38,989 bases of DNA. Source: an uncultured Mycoplasma sp. (GTDB taxonomy: Bacteria; Bacillota_I; Bacilli_A; RF39; UBA660). Below the pieces are notes generated by a model that saw only the letters and a program-made list of their open reading frames with translations, did no database searches and was not told the DNA's origin. The stretch spans positions 1 to 38,989 of the forward strand of contig CANSFH010000008.1 in NCBI GenBank assembly GCA_947646115.1. Reading direction: 5' to 3'. Shown here one piece after another: positions 31,461 through 38,640 of the stretch. Positions within the stretch are counted from its first letter, which is position 1. Every line of letters starts with the position of its first letter. The position numbers and the translations under genes were made by a program.

Positions 31461-31489
31461 ATTATATATCCTGGGTATACTAAAGTCAA
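31461..31489 (-). promoter_or_regulatory. consensus promoter of the surface protein operon
   Basis: The minus strand reads TTGACT, 17 bp, TATAAT. The spacer holds an imperfect dyad, TATACCCAGGATATA. Confidence 0.72.
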
Positions 31490-31562
31490 GAAAAATGTCG
31501 TATATGTAAGTGTTTTTGATTTCTAAGAATTATTTTATGCGAGAATTGAAGCGGTGGTATCT

Positions 31563-32027
31563 ATGAATTATGGGGATAGATTAAAAGATATAAGAAAGTA
31601 TGAAGGTTTAACACAAAAAGATATTGCAAAAGTTTTGGGGATAGATGCGAAAACATATGGACTATTTGAAAATCAATTTAAAATAATTCCTTTATATCAC
31701 TTAAATACTTTAGCAAACTATTATAATATTTCTATCGATTATATTTTGGGATTAACGGATATTAAGTCATATGATAGTAACTTTAAGATGGATAACATTG
31801 ATAGAATGATTCTAGGAGATAATTTAAGAAAATTTCGCAAAGAAAACAAAATTACTTTAGTAAGATTGGCTGAAGTTTTAAATACTTCACATTCGACACT
31901 ATCAGCTTATGAAAGTGGAAAAACATGTATTTTAACTTCTTTTTTATATACTATTTGTAAAAAATATGGTGTATCTGCAGATTATCTAATAGGTAGAAGT
32001 GAAAATCCTATTTATTATAGTAAATAA
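31563..32027 (+). CDS. regulator with two tandem XRE helix-turn-helix domains
   Basis: About 154 aa. The first HTH is YGDRLKDIRKYEGLTQKDIA through NYYNISIDYILGLTD. The second is NLRKFRKENKITLVRLAEVL through KKYGVSADYLIGRSE. Each has the XRE five-helix outline, so one chain carries two DNA-binding heads and no sensor domain. I chose ATG 31563, with GGTGG as ribosome site; GTG 31554 lies inside it. It is divergent from the surface protein operon and is its likely regulator. Confidence 0.85.
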   Translation: MNYGDRLKDIRKYEGLTQKDIAKVLGIDAKTYGLFENQFKIIPLYHLNTLANYYNISIDYILGLTDIKSYDSNFKMDNIDRMILGDNLRKFRKENKITLVRLAEVLNTSHSTLSAYESGKTCILTSFLYTICKKYGVSADYLIGRSENPIYYSK

Positions 32028-32030
32028 AAA

Positions 32031-32051
32031 AATTAGTATTTGGTACTAATT
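32031..32051. terminator. bidirectional terminator between the XRE gene and gpmI
   Basis: AATTAGTA / TACTAATT stem, 5-nt loop, with flanking A and T tracts. Confidence 0.65.
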
Positions 32052-33551
32052 TTAATTAACGATTAAAGATTCAGTTTCACTCATTTCTTCTGGTAAAGCA
32101 ATATCCATATATTCGAGAATTGTTGGAGCGACATTGGTTAAGTCTCCGCTTTTTTTAAGTTCAACATTTAAGTCTGTTACGATAAATGGAACTTTACTTG
32201 TTGTATGAGTTGTAACGGGATTATTAAATTCATCAGCCATGATGTCAGCATTACCATGGTCCGCTAAAATAAACATTGTATAAAAATTGTCTTTAGCTAC
32301 GTCATAAAGTCTTTTTAGACATATATCTACTGTAGTTACAGCTTTCATTGTGGCTTCAACATTTCCTGTATGTCCTACCATGTCAGGGTTAGCAAAATTT
32401 ACAAAAATGAAATCTGTATCTTTTTCCATGGCGTTTATTACTTTTTTGGTAACATCTGTTGCGCTCATTTCAGGCTGTAAATCATAGGTGCTTACTTTAG
32501 GTGAAGGAACTAATACCTTTTCACATTTTTCAATTTTTCCATTATACATACCATCAAAAAAGTAAGTTACATGAGCATATTTTTCAGTTTCAGCAATACG
32601 AGATTGCGTAATACCTAGAGAACTTAAATATCTGCCAAGGGGGTTAGTTACGATTATATCGTTTAAAATGTTTTTAGTAGTTATATCATTATCTATAGGA
32701 AAGAATGAATAAATAGATAGATTTTCAAATTGATAATTTTTAAATTCACTAAATTTTTTATTAGTTAAGGATTTTAATATTTGTTTACTGCGATCACTAC
32801 GATAATTCATCCAAAAAACAAGATCGCCATCTTTTATAGTAGCTTCAGGATTTATGATTATTGGATATAAAAATTCATCAGCAACATTCTTTTTATATAA
32901 AGATAGAATACCGTCAGTAGCATTTTTGGCTTTAGCTCCTATACCTCTAGTTATTAAATCATAGAATACTTGAGTACGGTCATAATTGCTATCACGATCC
33001 ATAGCATAATATCTTCCGCATATACTGGCAATGTCAGCTTTTTCGTCATCTTTAATTTTTTCTTCTAGGTCTTTTATAAAATTAATACCTTCATTAATGC
33101 CTGTATCACGACCGTCAGTAATTAGATGGAAGTGAATGTTTATAGCATTATTTTCTTTTAGTTGGTTATAAACTGCAAGAAAATGGTCTAGATTGGAATG
33201 GACTTTACCATCACTATAAAGACCTATAATATGTACTGTTTTAGTTTGGGCTTCTTTTAAAAGTTCATTAAATATGGTATTATCTTTATTTATAGATTTT
33301 AAAAATTCTGTAATTTTTGGTCCATGTTGCATTATTTTTCGGCCTGCACCAATTGTCATATGTCCTATTTCACTATTGCCAAATTCGTTAGGATTTAACC
33401 CAACATATTCTTCAGAAGCATAAAGGGTAGTATGTGGATATTCATTCCATAAATTATCGAAATTTTTGGTATCCGCCATTTTTATAGCATTGCCAAATTC
33501 TTCTTCTCTATAACCAAAACCGTCAAGAACAACTGTTAAAACTTTTCGCAT
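32052..33551 (-). CDS. gpmI: 2,3-bisphosphoglycerate-independent phosphoglycerate mutase
   Basis: A 499-aa enzyme of the alkaline phosphatase superfamily. It has VVLDGFGYREEEFGNAI at the start (metal-binding Asp), GNSEIGHMTIGAGR with the nucleophile Ser (about 59-72), HLITDGRDTG, and ADHGNAD and TTHTTSKVPF near the end, which hold the second metal ligands. It interconverts 3- and 2-phosphoglycerate in glycolysis and uses manganese. In Bacillus spores this enzyme is linked to 3-phosphoglycerate storage. It follows spo0A on the same strand and has its own promoter. Confidence 0.97.
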   Translation of the reverse strand: MRKVLTVVLDGFGYREEEFGNAIKMADTKNFDNLWNEYPHTTLYASEEYVGLNPNEFGNSEIGHMTIGAGRKIMQHGPKITEFLKSINKDNTIFNELLKEAQTKTVHIIGLYSDGKVHSNLDHFLAVYNQLKENNAINIHFHLITDGRDTGINEGINFIKDLEEKIKDDEKADIASICGRYYAMDRDSNYDRTQVFYDLITRGIGAKAKNATDGILSLYKKNVADEFLYPIIINPEATIKDGDLVFWMNYRSDRSKQILKSLTNKKFSEFKNYQFENLSIYSFFPIDNDITTKNILNDIIVTNPLGRYLSSLGITQSRIAETEKYAHVTYFFDGMYNGKIEKCEKVLVPSPKVSTYDLQPEMSATDVTKKVINAMEKDTDFIFVNFANPDMVGHTGNVEATMKAVTTVDICLKRLYDVAKDNFYTMFILADHGNADIMADEFNNPVTTHTTSKVPFIVTDLNVELKKSGDLTNVAPTILEYMDIALPEEMSETESLIVN

Positions 33552-33573
33552 TTTATCACCTTTTTCATATAAA

Positions 33574-33602
33574 ATAATAACATATTTTTAAAAAAAATAC
33601 AA
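33574..33602 (-). promoter_or_regulatory. promoter of gpmI
   Basis: The minus strand reads TTGTAT, 17 bp, TATTAT with TG as extended -10. It overlaps the T tract of the spo0A terminator. Confidence 0.45.
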
Positions 33603-33619
33603 TTTTTGCAAAAAAAAAA

Positions 33620-33631
33620 GAGCTGATGCTC
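33620..33631 (-). terminator. short terminator of spo0A
   Basis: A GAGC/GCTC stem with a 4-nt loop, followed by nine T on the minus strand. Confidence 0.5.
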
Positions 33632-33632
33632 A

Positions 33633-34406
33633 TTAATTGTGAATTAATTTTTTATCGAATCTTAAACGGTCAGCGATAGTTGCTATAAATTCAGAATTGG
33701 TAGGTTTTGTTCTATCAAATGCAACACTATTACCAAAAATTTCTTCTATTAAGTCATAATCTCCACGAGACCAAGATACTTCAATAGCATGACGAATAGC
33801 TCTTTCTACCCTTGATGCAGTTGTAGAGTAGCGAATAGCGACTTCAGGGTATATTTCTTTAGTTATTCCACCATAACTTTCGCTATTTTTATAGAATAAA
33901 AATACACTTTCTCTTATATAGGTATATCCTTTAATGTGACTTGGTATGCCAAGTTGATGTAATAATTTGCTAATAGCGACATGAACTATACGGTCTTCAT
34001 CATTAAGTTCAATAGTTTTAATATTTTCTCTATTTCCTAATTCTAATATTCTAGTTTCTAGGGCTAATATACTGAAAGGTTTTAACATATAATAGTTAAC
34101 ACCATAATTATTTGTCATATTAACAGTGTACTCTTTTTTGTAACTGGTAATAATTATAACTTTCTTTTTAATATTTTGTTCTTTCATTTTTTGTAGTATT
34201 GTTAATCCATCTATTTCTGGAAGGATTAAATCCATTACAAGAACATCAAAGTCGTTTTTATGATTAATTATATAATCTAAAGCGACATTTCCGTTTGCTA
34301 TTGTATTTACTACATTGATTACTGCGTGACTACTAAATTGTTTTTCGATTCTAGAAGTGATATTTTCATTATTATCTACTACTAGAACTCTTGTTACGTT
34401 TTCCAT
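33633..34406 (-). CDS. spo0A: sporulation master response regulator Spo0A
   Basis: A receiver domain (RVLVVDNNENI, phosphoacceptor Asp59 in LVMDLILPEIDG, Lys in YMLKPF) is joined to the Spo0A DNA-binding domain. That domain has LLHQLGIPSHIKGYTYIRES, GGITKEIYPEVAIRYSTTAS and RVERAIRHAIEVSWSRGD. When phosphorylated it starts sporulation. The acidic pair, usually two Asp, reads Asp-Asn here, a small change in the metal-binding pocket. ATG 34406 has AAGGAG upstream; TTG 34421 would include that site. It lies between tpiA and gpmI and has its own promoter with upstream 0A-box-like repeats. Confidence 0.97.
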   Translation of the reverse strand: MENVTRVLVVDNNENITSRIEKQFSSHAVINVVNTIANGNVALDYIINHKNDFDVLVMDLILPEIDGLTILQKMKEQNIKKKVIIITSYKKEYTVNMTNNYGVNYYMLKPFSILALETRILELGNRENIKTIELNDEDRIVHVAISKLLHQLGIPSHIKGYTYIRESVFLFYKNSESYGGITKEIYPEVAIRYSTTASRVERAIRHAIEVSWSRGDYDLIEEIFGNSVAFDRTKPTNSEFIATIADRLRFDKKLIHN

Positions 34407-34449
34407 TTCTTTCTCCTTCAATTAGTTCTTATTTACTACACGCAAAATA

Positions 34450-34458
34450 ATTATAGCA
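34450..34458 (-). promoter_or_regulatory. extended -10 promoter of spo0A
   Basis: The minus strand reads TGCTATAAT, about 43 bp before the start. Two copies of the palindrome ACTAGT (34462-34467 and 34475-34480) lie just upstream. Confidence 0.5.
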
Positions 34459-34487
34459 TAAACTAGTGCTTACTACTAGTAAATGTT

Positions 34488-34556
34488 TTGTCTAGTTGTG
34501 TAAAGAATTGTCGAGCGTTGTCGAATGGTGTTTTGTGGTGTTAAATAGTTGTCAAG
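34488..34556. promoter_or_regulatory. array of four 0A-box-like sites upstream of spo0A
   Basis: TTGTCTAG (34488), TTGTCGAG (34508), TTGTCGAA (34518) and TTGTCAAG (34549) all lie on the plus strand. The third equals the Spo0A box core. The offsets of 20, 10 and 31 bp are near whole helical turns, so the sites lie on one face of the DNA. Confidence 0.65.
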
Positions 34557-34605
34557 AAATCTCTTTTTTACAGTTATTTTGCATGATTTTAGAATAATTA
34601 AAAAA

Positions 34606-34621
34606 GATGCTTAAAAGCATC
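34606..34621 (-). terminator. terminator of pgk-tpiA
   Basis: GATGC/GCATC stem with a 6-nt loop, then T6 on the minus strand. It overlaps the tpiA stop. Confidence 0.7.
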
Positions 34622-35348
34622 AATCATTTATAGTATAAATTATATCTTTAATAGTGGATACATCCAAACTAGAAGAGCCAATAATAAAACCATCTAGTGA
34701 TTTAATTTTAAGGAAATTCTTAATGTTTTCGGAATTTATGTTACCACCATAAATAACTTTTATATCTTCATGGTAATAATTATCGATTAAATTTTTGATA
34801 AAATTAATATTATCACTAATTTGTTTGAAATCTAGGGGTATTTCGCCACCTATCATGTAGGTTGGTTCATAGGCTATAATGATATTTTTAAAATCATCAC
34901 AGGATATTTTATTTAAAATGCGGGCTATAGCACGTTCTAAAGTTTGATAATGAACTTTTCTAGCCATTTCTTCATATGTTTCGCCTATGCAATAAATAAC
35001 TTTTAAATTATTATTTAAAGCAAGTTTAATTTTATTTATGATATCTGTTTCGCTTTCATGATAATATTTTTTGCGTTCATAATGACCAACTATACTATAT
35101 TTTACATGGCAGCTTTTTAATTGTTCAATAGTTATATCGCCAGTTAGAGCTAAATTTTCATATAAATCGATATTTTGAGCGCATAAAGAAATATTGGAAC
35201 TTTGGAATAAAGGTAAATATATATTACTGGGGGCGATAATTAATTCCATGTTATCGATGGGAATAGTACTTATTTCTCTTTGATATTTTAAGATTTCAGG
35301 TAATGTTTTATGAGCTTTTAAATTACATATCAAGTATTTCAATGTCAT
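34620..35348 (-). CDS. tpiA: triosephosphate isomerase (divergent)
   Basis: About 242 aa, coupled to pgk. The three catalytic residues are present: Lys in CNLKAHK near the start, His in IVGHYERKKYYHES, and Glu in IIAYEPTYMIGGE. YGGNINSEN and FIIGSSSLD form the phosphate-binding end. Several usually fixed positions differ: GHSER is GHYER, the flexible loop reads YEPTYMIGGE instead of YEPVWAIGTG, and YGGSV is YGGNI. It should interconvert dihydroxyacetone phosphate and glyceraldehyde 3-phosphate. ATG 35348 matches the family N-terminus; the ATG at 35366 would add six residues. Confidence 0.9.
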   Translation of the reverse strand: MTLKYLICNLKAHKTLPEILKYQREISTIPIDNMELIIAPSNIYLPLFQSSNISLCAQNIDLYENLALTGDITIEQLKSCHVKYSIVGHYERKKYYHESETDIINKIKLALNNNLKVIYCIGETYEEMARKVHYQTLERAIARILNKISCDDFKNIIIAYEPTYMIGGEIPLDFKQISDNINFIKNLIDNYYHEDIKVIYGGNINSENIKNFLKIKSLDGFIIGSSSLDVSTIKDIIYTIND

Positions 35349-36531
35349 CTTCCTCACTAATTGCATCTATTCCTGGTAAAGAACCATTAGCAATATATTC
35401 AAGTGTTGCGCCGCCTCCACTAGAAACATTGGTAAATTCGCTGGTAAATCCTAAAGTATTTATAGCTGAGATAGTATCGCCTCCGCCTAATACAACATTA
35501 TTTTGCTTTTTAGCTAATGCATTAAATATTTCTGTTGTGCCATTTTTAAAGGCAGGCTCTTCGTAAACGCCCATGGTACCATTAATGAATATTGTGTTGC
35601 TTTCATTAATTATATTAGCGTATTTATTAATGGTTTTAGTTCCTATATCTTTGATTATATCATTGATAGAAATCATGTTTATAGGTTTTAAACTGGCATT
35701 TTTTTCGTAAGTTGCTTCAACAATAGCATCAAGAGGAAAAGCAAATTTTTCTTTATATGTGAGCATTAGATTTTTAAGTTCATTTATAGTTTCAGGATTT
35801 TCAGTTTTAAGAGAATTGCCCACCGATAATCCTAAAGCATATAAAAAGGAATTAGCTATACCACCACTTACTAATAAATGATCACATTTAGGTAATAAGC
35901 TTTTAATTATTTTTAATTTGTCATCAACTTTAGCTCCACCCATAATGACAGTAAAAGGAGAAACTGGATTTTTGATAGTTTTATCTAGTAAGTTTATTTC
36001 TTTTTCAACTAAAAAGCCAATACAATTGGGTAAGTATTTTGGGATGCCAACAACGGTTGTATGATTTCTGTGACTTACTGCGAAAGCATCGTTAATAAAT
36101 ACTTCACCTAGGGAAGCTAAAGATTTAGCGGTATCTTCATTTAATGTTGATTCGAGTTTATTTGGTATATCTAGAAACCTTGTGTTTTCAAGAAGGAGAA
36201 TTTCTCCTGGTTGAAGTGATTCAGCCATAGTTTTGGTATCAGGTGATAATATTTCTTTAGCAAATTTTATAGGACGGTTTAGAAGTTTTTCTAGAATATT
36301 TTTGACTGGTTCCAAAGTGTTAGTAGTAAAGTCTTCTTCAGTTTTTACGCGCCCTAAATGACTTAACAATATTATTTTGCAGTTTTCTTTTAGAAGATAA
36401 TTTATAGTGTCTAGGCTTTTGATAATTTTAGTTTCATCTAAAACATTGCCATTTTTAATAGGTACATTAAAATCGCATCTTAATATTACACGTTTATTTT
36501 TGATATACATATTTTGTAGACGTTGCTTCAT
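35323..36531 (-). CDS. pgk: phosphoglycerate kinase
   Basis: A 402-aa two-domain kinase. The N domain has RCDFNVP (about 18-24), LSHLGR, LLENTRF and INDAFAVSHRNHTT. The C domain has GGAKVDDKLKII (nucleotide site), NGTMGVYE, GGGDTIS and VSSGGGATLEYIANGSLPG. It makes ATP from 1,3-bisphosphoglycerate in glycolysis. The end overlaps the tpiA start by 26 bp, so both are made from one message. The length fits the family. No gap gene is next to it. Confidence 0.97.
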   Translation of the reverse strand: MKQRLQNMYIKNKRVILRCDFNVPIKNGNVLDETKIIKSLDTINYLLKENCKIILLSHLGRVKTEEDFTTNTLEPVKNILEKLLNRPIKFAKEILSPDTKTMAESLQPGEILLLENTRFLDIPNKLESTLNEDTAKSLASLGEVFINDAFAVSHRNHTTVVGIPKYLPNCIGFLVEKEINLLDKTIKNPVSPFTVIMGGAKVDDKLKIIKSLLPKCDHLLVSGGIANSFLYALGLSVGNSLKTENPETINELKNLMLTYKEKFAFPLDAIVEATYEKNASLKPINMISINDIIKDIGTKTINKYANIINESNTIFINGTMGVYEEPAFKNGTTEIFNALAKKQNNVVLGGGDTISAINTLGFTSEFTNVSSGGGATLEYIANGSLPGIDAISEEDDIEILDM

Positions 36532-36558
36532 ATATTATCCCTCTTTTATTCTATTTAT

Positions 36559-36587
36559 ATTATAACTGTAAACTGATTTTTTAGCAA
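36559..36587 (-). promoter_or_regulatory. promoter of pgk-tpiA
   Basis: The minus strand reads TTGCTA, 17 bp, TATAAT, 27 bp before the pgk start. Confidence 0.6.
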
Positions 36588-36628
36588 TAAAAAGAAGTTA
36601 ATTAAAATAAACTATTAAATTTTTGAAT

Positions 36629-36657
36629 AAATATTTTTAAATATCTCTTCATATAAT
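36629..36657 (+). promoter_or_regulatory. sigmaE-like promoter of spoIID
   Basis: AAATATT (36629-36635), 14 nt, CATATAAT (36650-36657). Spacing and hexamers match the spoIIID and yabP promoters in this window. The leader would be short, about 9 nt. Confidence 0.5.
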
Positions 36658-36672
36658 TGGATAGGAGGCTTT

Positions 36673-37659
36673 ATGAATAGAATACTAGTAGTAGTTATAA
36701 TTGTTTTACTTCCAATTGCTATTTTTACAGAAAAAGAAAATAAACAAGTTTTAAAAGCAGAAACGTTACAAAATATTGCATTAGAAATCCCGATTGATGA
36801 AGAAAGTGGTACTGAAGAAATTGATTCTTCAAGTAATAATAATGTAGAGCCAAAAGTTAATAAAGTCTTAATAAGTAATAATAAAGATAAAAGTAATCCG
36901 TTTTATATAGATTTGGAAGAGTATATTATTGGGGTTGTTGCGGGAGAAATGCCAGCTTCATTTAATATGGAAGCTTTAAAGGCGCAAGCGGTCGCATCAA
37001 GAACTTTTGCAGTTAATAAAATGCAGACAGTAAAAAACTATATTTTAAGTACAACGATCAATGATCAGGTATATTTAACTATGGAACAAATGAAGAAAAA
37101 ATGGGGTAATGATTTTGATTATTATTATAGCCGTGTTAAAGAAGCAGTAAATGAAACTAGTAATCAAATTGTTACTTATGATGACAAACCAATAACTGCA
37201 TATTATTTTGCTATTTCTAATGGGGCAACTGATGATGCTAAAGTGGTTTTTAAAGAAGATAAAGAATATCTTGTAAGTGTAGATTCGAAATGGGATAAAA
37301 GTTATAGTTCATATGTTTCTTCAAGAACAATTTTAAAAGATAATTTTTGTAATAAACTTGGTATAACTTGTAGTAATGTAAATATTTCTAATATAGTTCG
37401 AAGTAGCAATAATTATGTTAGAGAAATTACCATAAATGGAGTTAAATTTTCAGGTTTAGAAGTGTTTAATAAATTAGGTCTTAAATCAACAGACTTTACT
37501 ATTACAGTAGATAAAGATAATATTATAATTAAAACATTAGGTTTTGGACATAGTGTAGGAATGAGCCAATATGGAGCACAAGGAATGGCTAAAGAAGGCT
37601 ATACATATCAAGAGATTTTAAAACATTATTATAAAAATACAAAAGTTGATACGATTTAA
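36673..37659 (+). CDS. spoIID: stage II sporulation protein D (lytic transglycosylase)
   Basis: A 328-aa protein with one N-terminal helix (about 4-17) and a SpoIID domain: EEYIIGVVAGEMPASFNMEA, LKAQAVASRTFAV, ITAYYFAISNGATDDAKVVF, DSKWDKSY, and GFGHSVGMSQYGAQGMAKEG at the end. The catalytic Glu lies in GEMP. With SpoIIP and SpoIIM it dissolves septal peptidoglycan so that the mother cell can engulf the forespore. spoIIP and spoIIM are not in the window. The ribosome site is AGGAGG. Confidence 0.96.
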   Translation: MNRILVVVIIVLLPIAIFTEKENKQVLKAETLQNIALEIPIDEESGTEEIDSSSNNNVEPKVNKVLISNNKDKSNPFYIDLEEYIIGVVAGEMPASFNMEALKAQAVASRTFAVNKMQTVKNYILSTTINDQVYLTMEQMKKKWGNDFDYYYSRVKEAVNETSNQIVTYDDKPITAYYFAISNGATDDAKVVFKEDKEYLVSVDSKWDKSYSSYVSSRTILKDNFCNKLGITCSNVNISNIVRSSNNYVREITINGVKFSGLEVFNKLGLKSTDFTITVDKDNIIIKTLGFGHSVGMSQYGAQGMAKEGYTYQEILKHYYKNTKVDTI

Positions 37660-37676
37660 GTATAAAATTTAAAAAC

Positions 37677-37709
37677 TTGCTCACTTTATTAATAAGAAAG
37701 GGTGAGTAA
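37677..37709 (+). promoter_or_regulatory. hairpin covering the ribosome site of the spoIIQ-like gene
   Basis: TTGCTCAC (37677-37684) pairs with GTGAGTAA (37702-37709), with a possible wobble-pair extension to 11 bp. The right arm contains the Shine-Dalgarno GGGTGAG. It could be a weak terminator for spoIID or could mask translation start. Confidence 0.4.
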
Positions 37710-37711
37710 TA

Positions 37712-38344
37712 ATGAAACAAAGAAAACTTCGAGGTTATGTTTTGCCAACGCTATACGTTATTATTTTGATGCTTATATTTGGAACTGTTAGTCTGGTTAG
37801 TACAATTTTTAAGAATAATCCAAACTATTTATACGCAACAGGAATTATTAAAAATATAGATTCGACACCAGTTGTAAATGTGGATGGATCTTTATCAGAT
37901 GGAATAGTAAAACCTTTTGTAGGAGATTATATAAGTATTGATAAGTATTTTTATGATGCTTCTGAAAATGAAGAAACTCAACAAAAAGCTTTAATTTATT
38001 TTGAAAATACTTATATGAAGAATACAGGAGTTTTATATAAAGCTGATAAATCATTTGATGTTGTGATGGTTTTAGATGGTACAATCGAAAATGTCAAAAA
38101 TGATGAAATTTTAGGTAATGTTGTAGAAGTTGTTCATAATACTAATCTTAGAACTATCTATTATGGGTTAAACGATGTTAAAGTTAAAGCTGGAGATGTT
38201 TTAAGTCAAGGTGAGGTTATTGGTGTTGGTGGAACTAATAAAATTAGTGAAGCAAAAAATATTTTATTATTTGAAGTTTATTATAATGGAACACTTATAA
38301 ATCCAGAAAAATTTTATAGTATGGATCCTGCAGAATTAAGTTAA
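37712..38344 (+). CDS. spoIIQ: SpoIIQ-like membrane protein with a degenerate M23 domain
   Basis: A 210-aa protein with one N-terminal membrane helix (about 11-32) and an extracellular LytM/M23-like domain. That domain has VVMVLDGTIENVKNDEILGN, VVEVVHNTNLRTIYYGLNDV and KVKAGDVLSQGEVIGVGGT, then LLFEVYYNGTLINPEKF. In active M23 enzymes the last motif is HxH. Here the matching place reads LLFEV, so zinc ligands are missing, as in Bacillus SpoIIQ. SpoIIQ in the forespore pairs with SpoIIIAH across the septum. It follows spoIID, which is the expected neighbourhood. Confidence 0.85.
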   Translation: MKQRKLRGYVLPTLYVIILMLIFGTVSLVSTIFKNNPNYLYATGIIKNIDSTPVVNVDGSLSDGIVKPFVGDYISIDKYFYDASENEETQQKALIYFENTYMKNTGVLYKADKSFDVVMVLDGTIENVKNDEILGNVVEVVHNTNLRTIYYGLNDVKVKAGDVLSQGEVIGVGGTNKISEAKNILLFEVYYNGTLINPEKFYSMDPAELS

Positions 38345-38373
38345 GCATATTTTGAAAATCTCTTTAATATAAT
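38345..38373 (+). promoter_or_regulatory. sigmaE-like promoter of spoIIID
   Basis: GCATATT (38345-38351) is an exact KMATATT match. After 14 nt, AATATAAT (38366-38373) follows. The leader would be short, about 11 nt. Confidence 0.55.
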
Positions 38374-38390
38374 TTAAGGGGGTTTTTATT

Positions 38391-38630
38391 TTGAAAGATA
38401 ATGTTATATACTATGCAGACTACATTATAATGACTAATAAAACATTGCGGGAAGTTGCTAACGATATGGGTATTTCTAAGTCGGAATTGCATAGAATTTT
38501 AAATATTAAATTAAAAGAAATTGATTATCATCGCTATTTAAAGATTAAATCAATATTTTTGGAACATAATAAATATAGACATATTAAAGGTGGAGAGACT
38601 ACAAGACTTAAATTTTGTCTAAAGGAATGA
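38391..38630 (+). CDS. spoIIID: mother-cell transcription regulator SpoIIID
   Basis: A 79-aa protein starting at TTG, preceded by AAGGGGG. It has YADYIIMTNKTLREVANDMG (helix-turn-helix, about 8-27), ISKSELHRILNIKLKEIDYH (recognition helix region) and a basic C-terminal helix with HNKYRHIKGGETTRLKFC. This is SpoIIID, which switches sigmaE-dependent genes on or off in the mother cell. The spoIIQ-spoIIID neighbourhood is seen in Bacillus too. Confidence 0.95.
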   Translation: MKDNVIYYADYIIMTNKTLREVANDMGISKSELHRILNIKLKEIDYHRYLKIKSIFLEHNKYRHIKGGETTRLKFCLKE

Positions 38631-38640
38631 TGGTATATTG

